From: CALXQW01 sp031553045
GTDB taxonomy: Bacteria; Verrucomicrobiota; Verrucomicrobiia; Opitutales; Intestinicryptomonadaceae
Length of the DNA: 64,000 nucleotides
NCBI GenBank assembly: GCA_031553045.1
Contig: JAVBLZ010000016.1
Span: 1-64,000, forward strand
Direction of reading: 5' to 3'
A program made the position numbers and the translations under genes. Position 1 is the first letter of the stretch. Every line of letters starts with the position of its first letter. The notes under the pieces are model-generated. The model saw nothing but the letters and a program-made list of their open reading frames with translations, was not told the DNA's origin and made no database searches. Below, piece after piece: positions 54,016 to 63,409 of this stretch.

Positions 54016-55251
54016 ATGAGAGCCTTACCTGATATGGCAGACGAAATTCAGGTCGATAACAAGCGCACAAGCACAAAAGATTCTTATGACGAATCAATAG
54101 TGCGTGTGCTCATGATAGACGACCAAGAAATTGTGGGCTCTGCCATGAAAGCAATGCTAGAGGGCGAACCGGGAATTGAGTTTCATTTTTGCAACGCACC
54201 AAAAGCCGCACTTGAAATGGCTATTAAAATCCGCCCCACAGTCATTTTGCAAGACCTTGTAATGCCTGATGTTGACGGGCTAATACTCGTAAAAATTTTC
54301 AGGGCAAACCCCAATACAAAAGATATTCCCATGGTTGTGCTTTCCTCCAAGGAGGATGCAGAGATAAAGTACAAGGCGTTCCAATTCGGCGCCAATGACT
54401 ACATGGTTAAATTTCCGGACAAACTTGAAGTTGTTGCAAGGCTGCGTTATCACTCAAAAGCGTATGTTACTTTGATTAAGAAACAGGACGCCCTCCGCAA
54501 GCTTGAAGCCAGCCAAACGGCTTTAAAAAAAGAGCTGGATGAAGCCGCACACTACATCACGAGCCTTCTGCCAAAAAAAATAAGCGACAAGGACGTCGAT
54601 ACCGACTGGTTTTTCAGGAGTTCCACCGCCGTTGGCGGAGACTGTTTTGGCTATCACGATTTGTGCGAAGAAAATCTTGCGCTCTTCTTGATAGATGTCT
54701 GCGGACACGGTGTTGGTGCGGCATTGCTCTCGGTAACGCTGATGAATGTACTGCGCAGCCAAACCTTAGACAGGGTTGATTTTTCCGACCCAAGCCAAGT
54801 GCTGTTTGCGCTCAACAACACCTTTGATATGGACAACCAAAACGGGATGTATTTTACGATTTGGTATGGTGTCTATAATCGCAAAAACCGCACTTTAAGT
54901 TACGCCTGCGGCGGCCACCCGCCCGCCATACTCATAGATAAATCCGGCGAAAAATCTTTGCTGCACACGCCGGGCATGGTGATTGGCGGCATAAGCAACA
55001 CCCACTTTGAAACCAAAAATATTTGCGTGGAATCTGGCAGCAGGCTCTTTGTTTTTTCTGACGGCGTCTATGAGGTTTCTCCTGCTGACGGCGGCGAGAT
55101 GATGTCTTTGGAGCAATTTTCTTCAGAGCTTGCAAGACCCGCAATCAGAGGCAGAAGCAAGCTTGAATCGATGTTTGATTTTGCCTGCGCATTTCAGGGA
55201 TCGGACTCTTTTGCGGATGACTTTTCAATTTTTGAAATAGATTTTAAATAG
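54016..55251 (+). CDS. Response regulator fused to a PP2C/SpoIIE-type phosphatase (RsbU-like)
   Basis: 411 residues. The receiver domain (about 29-150) has DD at 35-36, the phosphorylatable aspartate D80 in LQDLVMPDVDG and the lysine in SSKED near 116. A short linker coiled coil (about 155-180) leads to the PPM/SpoIIE phosphatase with GGDCFGYHD near 214, DVCGHGVGAALLS near 234, GGHPPAI near 302 and FSDGVYE near 343. Such proteins dephosphorylate an RsbV-type anti-anti-sigma, freeing a sigma factor. The receiver suggests direct control by a histidine kinase. It ends directly at the start of the RsbW-like gene. Confidence 0.92.
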   Translation: MRALPDMADEIQVDNKRTSTKDSYDESIVRVLMIDDQEIVGSAMKAMLEGEPGIEFHFCNAPKAALEMAIKIRPTVILQDLVMPDVDGLILVKIFRANPNTKDIPMVVLSSKEDAEIKYKAFQFGANDYMVKFPDKLEVVARLRYHSKAYVTLIKKQDALRKLEASQTALKKELDEAAHYITSLLPKKISDKDVDTDWFFRSSTAVGGDCFGYHDLCEENLALFLIDVCGHGVGAALLSVTLMNVLRSQTLDRVDFSDPSQVLFALNNTFDMDNQNGMYFTIWYGVYNRKNRTLSYACGGHPPAILIDKSGEKSLLHTPGMVIGGISNTHFETKNICVESGSRLFVFSDGVYEVSPADGGEMMSLEQFSSELARPAIRGRSKLESMFDFACAFQGSDSFADDFSIFEIDFK

Positions 55252-55677
55252 ATGAAAAAATCCTACACAAGCTCTTTGGATAATCTGCATGATGTCTTGC
55301 ATGATGTTGAAGTTTTTTGCGCAACAAACAAAGTTGATGAAGACGTTACATACGCCTTTACTCTCTGCATTGATGAGCTTTTCACAAACATAATAACCTA
55401 CGGATACAATCAAGACCCCAACTACTGCGTAGAGCTTGAGCTGTTTCTGGAAAACGCAATGATGACGGCAAAAATTTCCGACACTTGCACGCCCTTCAAC
55501 CCAATTACACAGGCAAGATCTCCGGATTTGACTTCAGGATTGCAGGAAAGAGACGTGGGCGGCTTGGGCGTTTATTTTACAAAGAAAACAATGGACGTAT
55601 TCGAGTATGGGCGTATCGATGGCGCAAATGTCTTAACTTTAAAAAAACGTCTGGGGACAGAACTGAAGGCAAAATAA
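55252..55677 (+). CDS. RsbW-like anti-sigma factor/serine kinase (HATPase)
   Basis: 141 residues of the GHKL fold. TLCIDELFTNIITYGY (about 38-53) is the N-box with the ATP-binding Glu and Asn; KISDTCTPFNP (about 77-87) is the D box, with G less obvious; DVGGLGVYFTKKTMD near 103-117 is the G-rich lid. RsbW-type proteins hold a sigma factor or phosphorylate its antagonist. It starts one base after the phosphatase stop, and oppD begins 2 bases after its own stop. No RsbV-like STAS gene is visible in the window. Confidence 0.88.
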   Translation: MKKSYTSSLDNLHDVLHDVEVFCATNKVDEDVTYAFTLCIDELFTNIITYGYNQDPNYCVELELFLENAMMTAKISDTCTPFNPITQARSPDLTSGLQERDVGGLGVYFTKKTMDVFEYGRIDGANVLTLKKRLGTELKAK

Positions 55678-55679
55678 CA

Positions 55680-56516
55680 ATGCTAAAAGTAAAAGATCTT
55701 TGCATAACATTCAACGGCGGAGCAAACTCGACCAAGGCTGTCGATTCAATTTCTTTTGCCATGGACGAAGGCGAAAGCCTTGCAATAGTTGGTGAAAGCG
55801 GCTCGGGCAAAACCGTTACGGCTATGAGTTTGGCGAGGCTTCTGCCGCCGCCCCCGCTTTGTCAAGTCGGCGGTGAGATACTCTATAAAGATAAAGACAT
55901 ACTCTCATTAAACCCTAAAGAATTAAGGCGCATCAGAGGGCGGGAGATAGCCTACATTTTTCAAGAGCCTTCAACTTCCTTGAATCCCGTTTTCACGGTT
56001 GGGTCTCAAATTGCGGAGGCTGTCAAACTGCATTTTCCGGAAACAAAAGACGTAAGAAATACCGTCGTACAAGCGCTTGAAGAAGTCGGAATACGCAACG
56101 CCGCCTTGCGCTATGATGCCTATGCGCATGAGCTTTCAGGCGGCATGCAGCAACGCGTCATGATTGCAATGGCGCTTGCCTGCCGTCCAAAACTTTTGGT
56201 CGCCGACGAACCCACCACCGCCTTAGACGTAACAATCCAAAAGCAAATTATAGATTTGCTCAAAGACATTTTAAATTCCAGAAAGATGTCTCTAATTTTA
56301 ATCACGCACAATTTTGGCATAATACCAAATCTCTGCAAAAGGGTGCTGGTAATGTTCAGGGGCAAAATTGTGGAAGAAGGTTCTACGGAAGAAATACTCT
56401 ACAACCCCAAGCATCCTTACACAAAGGCGCTGATAGCCTGCATCCCCAGGCTCGGTCAAAAATCCAAAAAATTGGAAAGCATAAACTATTCAACTTTTGC
56501 TCAAACAAATGTATAA
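55680..56516 (+). CDS. Oligopeptide ABC transporter ATP-binding protein OppD-like
   Basis: 278 residues when begun at ATG 55680, where LKVKDLCITF opens the ABC domain; a longer frame from 55485 would overlap the kinase gene. Walker A GESGSGKT is near 39-46, the signature LSGGMQQRVMIAMAL near 152, Walker B LLVADEPTTALDVT near 171, and HNFG near 209. The C-terminal oligopeptide/dipeptide domain is RGKIVEEGSTEEIL then PKHPYTKALIACIPRL. It powers peptide import with the OppF-like partner, whose start overlaps its stop. Confidence 0.93.
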   Translation: MLKVKDLCITFNGGANSTKAVDSISFAMDEGESLAIVGESGSGKTVTAMSLARLLPPPPLCQVGGEILYKDKDILSLNPKELRRIRGREIAYIFQEPSTSLNPVFTVGSQIAEAVKLHFPETKDVRNTVVQALEEVGIRNAALRYDAYAHELSGGMQQRVMIAMALACRPKLLVADEPTTALDVTIQKQIIDLLKDILNSRKMSLILITHNFGIIPNLCKRVLVMFRGKIVEEGSTEEILYNPKHPYTKALIACIPRLGQKSKKLESINYSTFAQTNV

Positions 56517-57315
56517 ACCTTTTATAGAAGTAAAAAACCTGCAAGTGCACTACCCCGTAAAAAGCGGAATTTTTGGGACAAAAAATTCTTCCGTAATACG
56601 GGCTGTCGATGGCATAAGTTTTGAAATTGGCAGGGGCGAAATCCTCGGGCTTGTCGGCGAAAGTGGCTCGGGCAAAACCACGACGGGCAGGGCAATAATA
56701 CGCTTGTCGCCAATCACTGCTGGTGAGATTTTTTTTAGAGATGAAAATGGCGAAAGCGTAGATATTTCAAAACTTAACAACGCACAATTCAAGCCTTGGC
56801 GCAAAAAAATCCAGATGATTTTTCAGGATCCATTCAACTCTCTGAATCCAAGGATGAATGTCTTTCAGATAATTGCCGAGCCTCTCGACATCCACTTTAA
56901 GATGTCTAAGCTTGAAAAAGAAAAACGCATTTTAGAGCTCTTAGGTCTAGTGGGTCTTGAAGAAAAGCACCTTTACAGATTCCCGCATGAATTCTCCGGC
57001 GGGCAGCGCCAAAGAATCGGCATTGCAAGGGCGCTTGCCGTAGAGCCTGAATTCATCATCTGCGACGAACCAGTGAGCGCATTAGATGTGTCCGTGCAAG
57101 CGCAAATCATAAACTTGCTTTCAGACCTGCGTGAAAAACTCTCGCTGACAATGCTCTTTATTGCGCATGACATAGCGGTGGTTGAACATATTTGCGAGCG
57201 CATGATAGTAATGACCGAAGGCAAAATTGTGGAGGCTGGCGATTCTGAAACGCTCTGTAAAAACCCTCAACATGAATACACAAAAAAACTTCTGGATGCA
57301 GTGCCAAGATTTTAA
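56509..57315 (+). CDS. Oligopeptide ABC transporter ATP-binding protein OppF-like
   Basis: About 268 residues from ATG 56509, overlapping the oppD stop (56514-56516); an upstream TTG at 56497 is less likely. Walker A GESGSGKTT is near 49-57, IQMIFQDPFNSLNPRM near 96-111 is the Q-loop, SGGQRQRIGIARAL near 158 is the signature, and FIICDEPVSALDVS near 178 is Walker B. This is the second ATPase of the opp-type importer. Confidence 0.93.
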   Translation: MYKPFIEVKNLQVHYPVKSGIFGTKNSSVIRAVDGISFEIGRGEILGLVGESGSGKTTTGRAIIRLSPITAGEIFFRDENGESVDISKLNNAQFKPWRKKIQMIFQDPFNSLNPRMNVFQIIAEPLDIHFKMSKLEKEKRILELLGLVGLEEKHLYRFPHEFSGGQRQRIGIARALAVEPEFIICDEPVSALDVSVQAQIINLLSDLREKLSLTMLFIAHDIAVVEHICERMIVMTEGKIVEAGDSETLCKNPQHEYTKKLLDAVPRF

Positions 57316-57324
57316 TTTTTTTAG

Positions 57325-58962
57325 ATGCCAAAAATTTTCCAGCAAATAGTTTTAGTTTTTCTTTGCGCAATGATGAGTATATCTTGCGGCAAAGAGACAA
57401 ACGCCTCGGCATCCGCAAGGCAAGGCGTGCTTCTTATTGGCAACAGCGCAGACCCCGCAACCTTGGACCCAAGCTTTACAACAGGTTTGGTAGAGTCTAA
57501 AATACTTGCCGCACTTTTTGAAGGCTTGGTTGCTTTAGATACAAAAACGCTCAAGCCAATTCCCGCCGTTGCGGAATCTTGGGCAATTTCCGCCGACGGC
57601 AAAACCTACACGTTCAAAATCAGAAAAGACGCAATATGGTCCGACGGCGCAAAACTCACTGCGGAAGATTTTGCGTATTCTTTTAGGCGCACTTTAAATC
57701 CTTCTTTGGGCGCTGAATATGCGTCTATGCTTTTTGTAATCAAAAATGCGGAAAGCTTTTATTCGGGCAAAAATTCAGATTCATCCTCCCTTGGCATCAA
57801 GGCGCAAGGCGATGAACTTGTGATGGAATTATCCGCACCTTTGGGCGAGGATTATTTTTTGTCAATGCTTGCGCATTCTGTGTTTTCGCCGCTTCCCAAG
57901 CATTTGCTTGAAAATTTTAACGCATCAAAAACACGCAATGCGGAGTGGACAAAACCAAAAAACATGGTTTCAAATGGTCCATTTGTGCTGAAAAAGTGGA
58001 GTGTCAATGACTGCGTGTTTGTAGAAAAAAACCAACTCTATTGGGATAGGGAAAATGTTTTTTTAAACGGCATAAAATTTCTGCCAATATCAAACATCAA
58101 CACTGAAGAAAAAGCCTTCAGGTCGGGGATGCTGCACGCAACAAATTCCGTTGCGCCTTCCCGCATAGATTTCATCAGGAAAAACGCCCCTGAAACTTTG
58201 TCAATTTCCGACTGGCTTGGCACTTACTATTACATTTTCAACACCAAAGACCCCGCACTGCAAGACGTTAAAGTGCGCAAGGCGCTGACAATTTCCATAG
58301 ATAGAGAAGCCTTAATTGAAAACTTTTTGCGGGGCAAACAAACGGCGGCATACAACTTTGTGCCGGACCATTGCGGCGGCTTTAAAACAAAAAAATATTT
58401 CTCATATAATGTTGAAGAAGCAAAAAAACTCATGAAAGAAGCTGGTTTTGAAGGCGGGAAAAATTTTCCGAAAATCAGGCTGGCATACAACACTTCCGAG
58501 CAGCACAAGCCCATTGCGGAAGCAATACAGCAGATGTGGAAACAAAGTCTGAATGTTGATGCAGAGCTTTACAACCTATCTTGGCCTGCATATTTGGATA
58601 TGCGCAAAAGGCGTGATTTCCAGATAATCAGGGCGGGTTGGACTGCGGATTTTAACGCCCCCGAAACTTTTTTGAACGTATTTTTATCGCAAAGCGGTTT
58701 GAATCATAGCGGGTTTTCGTCAAAGGCTTACGATACATTTTTGGCGCAGGCAATGTGCGCCAAAGACAATACTGAGCGTTTTAAAAACCTCTCTTTGGCG
58801 GAGGATGAGCTCTTTAAAGAGTACCCCATTTTGCCCATTTATTTTTACACCAGAATATTCCAAATTTCACCCCTGCTTGAGGGTTACAACACAAATCTTT
58901 TAGACTATCAAAATTTTAAACGCCTGCGTTTCAGAGCCGCAAAAGATGGAGTTAAACCATGA
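57325..58962 (+). CDS. Peptide ABC transporter substrate-binding lipoprotein OppA-like
   Basis: 545 residues. A lipoprotein signal ends in MMSISC (cysteine near 21). It has the SBP_bac_5 pattern: ADPATLDPSF near 38-47, LFEGLVALD near 61, AVAESWAISADGKTYTFKIRKDAIWSDG in blocks near 77-104, and TAEDFAYSFRRTLNP near 111. Late motifs (LPIYFYTRIFQISP) agree. It captures oligopeptides, possibly muropeptides given NamZ nearby, and passes them to the permease pair that follows. Confidence 0.92.
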   Translation: MPKIFQQIVLVFLCAMMSISCGKETNASASARQGVLLIGNSADPATLDPSFTTGLVESKILAALFEGLVALDTKTLKPIPAVAESWAISADGKTYTFKIRKDAIWSDGAKLTAEDFAYSFRRTLNPSLGAEYASMLFVIKNAESFYSGKNSDSSSLGIKAQGDELVMELSAPLGEDYFLSMLAHSVFSPLPKHLLENFNASKTRNAEWTKPKNMVSNGPFVLKKWSVNDCVFVEKNQLYWDRENVFLNGIKFLPISNINTEEKAFRSGMLHATNSVAPSRIDFIRKNAPETLSISDWLGTYYYIFNTKDPALQDVKVRKALTISIDREALIENFLRGKQTAAYNFVPDHCGGFKTKKYFSYNVEEAKKLMKEAGFEGGKNFPKIRLAYNTSEQHKPIAEAIQQMWKQSLNVDAELYNLSWPAYLDMRKRRDFQIIRAGWTADFNAPETFLNVFLSQSGLNHSGFSSKAYDTFLAQAMCAKDNTERFKNLSLAEDELFKEYPILPIYFYTRIFQISPLLEGYNTNLLDYQNFKRLRFRAAKDGVKP

Positions 58963-59888
58963 TTAAATTTGCGCTCAAACGTATTTTGGAAGGCTTGGCG
59001 GTTTTATTTTTAATAATTACTGCCGTATTTTTTATGGTGCGCTTTGTGCCTGGCGGCCCTTTCGACACAGAAAAGAGCCTCTCTACGGAAACGCTTAATT
59101 CTCTAAATTCTTACTACGGTTTGGATAAACCAATCATTGAGCAATATTTTTCTTTTCTTAAAAATCTTTTAAATTTTGATTTGGGGCCCTCTTACAAATA
59201 CCAGAATTGGTCTGTGGGAGAGCTCATTGCCGAAAAGGCTCAAGTGTCTTTAACACTGGGGGCGGCGGCGCTGATTCTTGCACTCTTTTTCGGGCTTTTA
59301 TTTGGGTTTTTGTCGGCGGCAAGGCAGAATACTAAACTCTCCGAAGCTTTAGACAGCCTGTCTTTGCTGGGGATATGCCTGCCGTCTTTTGTGCTTGGTC
59401 CAATTTTAATCCTCTTGTTTTCCATAGAATTTAATTTCTTTAATTCTATGGGTTGGCAAAATTTTTCAGACATAATTTTACCCGCCGCAACACTGGCTTT
59501 CTTTTACACAGCTTGGATAGCCAAGCTGTCTAAAAACTCCATGTTAACAGAACTTGCCAAAGACTACACCCGCACGCAAAGGGCAAAGGGCGCTTCTGAA
59601 GCAAGCGTATTTTTTCATGCGGCAAAACTTGGTTTGTTGCCTACAGTTTCCTATCTTGCGCCGGCGGCGGCTGGGTTGCTTACGGGCTCTTTCGTGGTCG
59701 AAAGCATTTTTCAGATTCCCGGCCTTGGACGTTTTTTCATATCAAGCGCATTGGACAATGACTATACCATGATTATGGGTTGCGTAATGTTATATTCCGC
59801 ATTCATAATTGCTTTCAATATTATGGCGGACATTGCTATTGCCCTGCTCAATCCAAAAATCGCCAAAGAATTTGGGGGACGCAAATGA
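58959..59888 (+). CDS. Peptide ABC transporter permease OppB-like
   Basis: 309 residues with six membrane helices. LKRILEGLAVLFLI opens the protein, FVPGGPFD near 26-33 is the OppB N-terminal motif, and YTRTQRAKGASEASVFFHAAKLGLLPT (blocks near 206-231) is the EAA loop that meets the ATPase. GSFVVESIFQIPGLGRFFI near 246 agrees. It overlaps the oppA stop (ATGA) and the oppC start (ATGA). Confidence 0.93.
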   Translation: MIKFALKRILEGLAVLFLIITAVFFMVRFVPGGPFDTEKSLSTETLNSLNSYYGLDKPIIEQYFSFLKNLLNFDLGPSYKYQNWSVGELIAEKAQVSLTLGAAALILALFFGLLFGFLSAARQNTKLSEALDSLSLLGICLPSFVLGPILILLFSIEFNFFNSMGWQNFSDIILPAATLAFFYTAWIAKLSKNSMLTELAKDYTRTQRAKGASEASVFFHAAKLGLLPTVSYLAPAAAGLLTGSFVVESIFQIPGLGRFFISSALDNDYTMIMGCVMLYSAFIIAFNIMADIAIALLNPKIAKEFGGRK

Positions 59889-60730
59889 GGCAAAACACCT
59901 TTTACGCCCTTTTCAAACTGGCGTTGGCGGACAAACTTACGCTATGCGCATTTATAACGCTTTGCCTGCTTGCCATACTCTGCTTTGGCGCAGATTTTTT
60001 TACGCCTTACAGCTACTCTAGGCAAGACCTTGCAAACGCCCTTTCAATGCCCACTTTGGCGCACATATTCGGCACAGACAATCTCGGCAGAGACCTATTT
60101 GCAAGGGTGCTTTACGGCGGCAGAATATCTTTTGCTGTTGGGTTTTTGGCAACTTTTGTTGCCGTAATAATAGGCACGCTTTACGGCATGATTTCCGGCA
60201 TATCCTCACGCAGGGTCGATGCGTTAATGATGCGTTTTATAGACATTGCATACGCACTGCCATTCACGATTTTTGTCATAATTTTAATGATAGTGTTTGG
60301 TAGAAGTTTGTGGTTGATATTTGTGGCAATAGGTGCGGTTGAATGGCTAACAATGGCAAGGATAATCAGGGCTATGACGCTAGACATCAAACAAAGGCAA
60401 TTTGTGGAAGCCTCTCTATGCTTGGGCCAAAGCAGATACGGAATAATATTCAAACACATACTGCCAAATTTAAGTTCAACAATCATAGTCTGCGCAACGC
60501 TCACCGTGCCAAGCGTGATGCTTTTGGAAGCCTTCTTGAGTTTTCTCGGTCTGGGTGTTCAAGCGCCATTGCCCTCTTGGGGCAGCTTAATAAAAGAGGG
60601 TGCGGAATATATGCAAGACGCCCCGCATCTACTGATTTTCCCGACCTTGTTTTTTTCGACAACACTTTTTTGTCTGAATAGGATTGGCGAAAAAATTTCA
60701 TCCGCAAACGCAAAGATAGGCGCAAAATGA
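59885..60730 (+). CDS. Peptide ABC transporter permease OppC-like
   Basis: 281 residues from ATG 59885, which overlaps the oppB stop; an in-frame start at 59780 would lie well inside oppB. The DxxxPxxxxGTDNLGRD-type loop is visible as HIFGTDNLGRDLFARVLYGGRIS in blocks near 55-78. The EAA-loop is FVEASLCLGQSRYGIIFKHILPN near 170, and FLSFLGLGVQAPLPSWG near 219 is typical of OppC/DppC. It pairs with OppB to form the channel. Confidence 0.93.
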   Translation: MRQNTFYALFKLALADKLTLCAFITLCLLAILCFGADFFTPYSYSRQDLANALSMPTLAHIFGTDNLGRDLFARVLYGGRISFAVGFLATFVAVIIGTLYGMISGISSRRVDALMMRFIDIAYALPFTIFVIILMIVFGRSLWLIFVAIGAVEWLTMARIIRAMTLDIKQRQFVEASLCLGQSRYGIIFKHILPNLSSTIIVCATLTVPSVMLLEAFLSFLGLGVQAPLPSWGSLIKEGAEYMQDAPHLLIFPTLFFSTTLFCLNRIGEKISSANAKIGAK

Positions 60731-61962
60731 CAAAAATTGCAATAATAGGTGCGGGCGCAGGCGGCATATTTTGTGCGGCAAACAGCCGCATTTCCAACGC
60801 CGATAAAAGCTTTGAAACTACGGTTTTTGAGGCTTCAGACACTCCGCTATTAAAGGTGTCTTTAAGCGGCGGCGGACGCTGTAATATCGCAAATGCGGAA
60901 TCTGAAATCGAAAAGCTGATAAAAAACTACCCTAGGGGCGCAGGCTCTTTACGCAAGGTTTTCAGGGCGTTCTCGGCAGAACATCTGTGCGCATGGTTTA
61001 AAGAAAGAGGCGTTGAATTTGTCGAGGAAGAATCCGGCAGAATCTTCCCAAAATCTAACTCCTCAAAAACCATTGTGGACACTCTTTTAAATGAAGCGCA
61101 AAAATGCGGCGCAAAAATTCTTAAACATAAAAAAGCTTTGGGCGTAAAACTGCTTCAAGATTCAAGCTTTGAGGTTTCATTTTCCGACAACAGTATTTTT
61201 CATGCTGATAAAATTCTAATCGCGGCAGGCTCGTTAAAAAAAGATGCTCTTTGTGAATCTATAAAAAGTTTGGGACACACTTTTTCAGAGCCCCTGCCCT
61301 CTTTGTTTGCATTCAAGGCGGAGGGCTGCGCCGAGCTTGCAGGACTCAGCCTGCAAGATACGCTAATTGAGTATTGCGGAAAAAAGAAAATAATTGCTCA
61401 GGGCGCACTGCTTTTCACGCATGAAGGGTTAAGCGGCCCTGCGGTTTTAAAGCTCTCCTCTTACGGCGCTGTGGATTTTGCGCAGGAAAACTACCAATTC
61501 AAAATCTCTATAAATTTTTTGAACTCAAAACCCCAAGACTTTTTAAAAAAGTTTTTCGACGAAGCTAGAATTTCCGCAGCAAAAAAATTAATCAAAAACC
61601 ACAGACCTGAAAATTTGCAGGAAAATTTTTGGCTCTGGGTTTTAAAAAAATCCGCAATAAATTCAGATACCATTTATGCGAATCTCAACAAAGATTCCCA
61701 AAACAAAATCATAAAAAACCTGACGGGGTGTGAAGTTTTTGTCTTGGGCAAATCTGTGAACAAATCTGAGTTTGTAACCTGTGGGGGCGTGAAGCTTCAA
61801 GAGGTGGATTTTGCCACCATGCAAAGTAAAATAGTTAAAAATTTGTACTTTGCCGGCGAATACTTGGATATGGACGCCATAACGGGCGGCTTCAATCTGC
61901 AAGCGGCGTTTGCAAGTGCAAAAATCGCATCTTCAAGCATTTATAAAACAGACTTGACCTAG
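60727..61962 (+). CDS. BaiN/HI0933-family FAD-dependent oxidoreductase
   Basis: 411 residues. The dinucleotide-binding motif IIGAGAGGIFCA is at 5-16. SLSGGGRCNIAN near 44-55 and GRIFPKSNSS near 103 are hallmarks of this family, and AGEYLDMDAITGGFNLQAAFASA near 377 closes the FAD site. Members include BaiN-type flavoproteins; the substrate is unknown. Its start overlaps the oppC stop (ATGA), so it is co-transcribed with the transporter, though a direct link to peptide uptake is not obvious. Confidence 0.9.
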   Translation: MTKIAIIGAGAGGIFCAANSRISNADKSFETTVFEASDTPLLKVSLSGGGRCNIANAESEIEKLIKNYPRGAGSLRKVFRAFSAEHLCAWFKERGVEFVEEESGRIFPKSNSSKTIVDTLLNEAQKCGAKILKHKKALGVKLLQDSSFEVSFSDNSIFHADKILIAAGSLKKDALCESIKSLGHTFSEPLPSLFAFKAEGCAELAGLSLQDTLIEYCGKKKIIAQGALLFTHEGLSGPAVLKLSSYGAVDFAQENYQFKISINFLNSKPQDFLKKFFDEARISAAKKLIKNHRPENLQENFWLWVLKKSAINSDTIYANLNKDSQNKIIKNLTGCEVFVLGKSVNKSEFVTCGGVKLQEVDFATMQSKIVKNLYFAGEYLDMDAITGGFNLQAAFASAKIASSSIYKTDLT

Positions 61963-62065
61963 AGGAGCAAGGTTTGCGCCCAAAATATTGTCTAAATAAT
62001 ATTTTTAATTTTTTGCTTGCTTTTAGCCTGCATACATAAGATAGTAAATCCATTAAAAATTTCCT

Positions 62066-62073
62066 CCCCCCCC
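62066..62073 (+). repeat. C8 homopolymer tract
   Basis: Eight consecutive cytosines in TTTCCTC-C8-ATC, 13 bases before the terminator stem at 62086. It is intergenic, so any length change would not alter a protein. Confidence 0.6.
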
Positions 62074-62085
62074 ATCATATATAAA

Positions 62086-62122
62086 GAACAGCCCTAGGTT
62101 TTACTTAGGGCTGTTCCCTTTT
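62086..62122 (+). terminator. Rho-independent terminator after the opp operon
   Basis: GAACAGCCCTA (62086-62096) pairs perfectly with TAGGGCTGTTC (62106-62116), followed by CCTTTTAT. It ends the transcript from the opp/BaiN-like genes and separates it from sufS. Confidence 0.92.
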
Positions 62123-62166
62123 ATATCAAGTTTGACTAAGCAAAAAAAATTCCCCTAAATTACCGC

Positions 62167-63393
62167 ATGAGTTTTGATGTAGAAAAAATCAGGAGAGACT
62201 TTCCCATACTTTCAACCAAACTGCCAAGCGGCAAAAGTTTGACGTATCTCGACAACTCTGCGACATCGCAAAAACCAAAATGTGTAATAGAAGCAATCTC
62301 CGACTTCTATTTGAATTACAATTCAAACATACATCGCAGCGCACACACCTTGAGCCAAAGGGCAACGCAAAAATATGAAGACTCAAGACAGAATGTCTTA
62401 AACTTTTTCAACGCCCCAAATAACTTTACGGCTGTATTTACAAGAGGCGCAACGGAATCTTTAAATATAGTTGCCAGCGCTTGGGGCGGGGAGTTCCTGC
62501 ATGAGGGCGATGAAATTCTGCTCACACAAATGGAGCATCATGCAAATATTGTGCCTTGGCAAATGATTGCTGAAAAAAAATCCGCAAAAATCCAAACGGT
62601 TAAAATTTTACCTAATGGCGATTTGGATTTTGATTCCCTCAAAGGGCTTTTGAATGAGCGCACAAAGATTGTCTCTATCACGCAGTCTTCAAACGTACTT
62701 GGCACTATTAACGATGTTAAAAAAATCGCAAAGCTTGTGCGTGCAAATTCAAAGGCGCTAATCTCTGTAGATGCGGCGCAAAGTTCCCCGCACTTTATTT
62801 GTGATGTTGCGGAGATGGATGCGGACTTTGTCAGCATATCCGCACACAAATGTTTTGGTCCAACAGGCATAGGCGTTTTGATTGCGAAAAAAGAAATTCT
62901 AGATTCAATGCCGCCATACCAAGGCGGCGGCGACATGATAGAGAATGTGGACTGGCAGAAGACAACCTTCCGCAATTCTCCAGAGCGTTTTGAGGCTGGC
63001 ACACCGCATATATCGGGCGCAATAGGTTTTGGGGCGGCGCTTGACTATATGCGCGCGATAGACGCCCCAGCCGCAGAAATTCATGAGCAAAACTTGCTGA
63101 AAGCCGCCACAGAAAGTTTGAAAAATATAGCCGGATTAAAAATTTTTGGCGAATCAGAAAATAAACTCCCGCTTGTGAGTTTTAGCATAGATAAGATACA
63201 TCCCAACGATATTGCCGTTTTGCTGAACGCCTCTGGAATTGCAGTGAGAACGGGGCATCACTGCGCAGAACCTTTGCACAAAACACTGGGGGTTGGCGCA
63301 AGTTGCAGGGCTTCGTTTGCAATTTACAACACTTTGTCTGAAGTGGAATTGTTTATAGAAAAACTAAAAAGCGCCGTTGATATTTTGCGCTAA
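62167..63393 (+). CDS. sufS: Cysteine desulfurase SufS
   Basis: 408 residues, the expected SufS length. LDNSATSQKPKCV near 28-40 and RGATESLNIVA near 93-103 bind PLP; the Schiff-base lysine is K228 in SISAHKCFGPTG. The sulfur-relay cysteine lies in RTGHHCAEPL near 366, in the long loop-free arrangement of group II enzymes. It releases sulfur from cysteine for Fe-S cluster assembly. No other suf genes are adjacent in the window, so it may be a lone copy or its partners lie elsewhere. Confidence 0.94.
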   Translation: MSFDVEKIRRDFPILSTKLPSGKSLTYLDNSATSQKPKCVIEAISDFYLNYNSNIHRSAHTLSQRATQKYEDSRQNVLNFFNAPNNFTAVFTRGATESLNIVASAWGGEFLHEGDEILLTQMEHHANIVPWQMIAEKKSAKIQTVKILPNGDLDFDSLKGLLNERTKIVSITQSSNVLGTINDVKKIAKLVRANSKALISVDAAQSSPHFICDVAEMDADFVSISAHKCFGPTGIGVLIAKKEILDSMPPYQGGGDMIENVDWQKTTFRNSPERFEAGTPHISGAIGFGAALDYMRAIDAPAAEIHEQNLLKAATESLKNIAGLKIFGESENKLPLVSFSIDKIHPNDIAVLLNASGIAVRTGHHCAEPLHKTLGVGASCRASFAIYNTLSEVELFIEKLKSAVDILR

Positions 63394-63409
63394 AATTGAG
63401 TGTTCCAAA

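Noticed and set aside
55485..55679. Longer N-terminus for the OppD-like protein
   Set aside because: It lies in another frame of the RsbW-like gene; the ABC domain starts directly at 55680.
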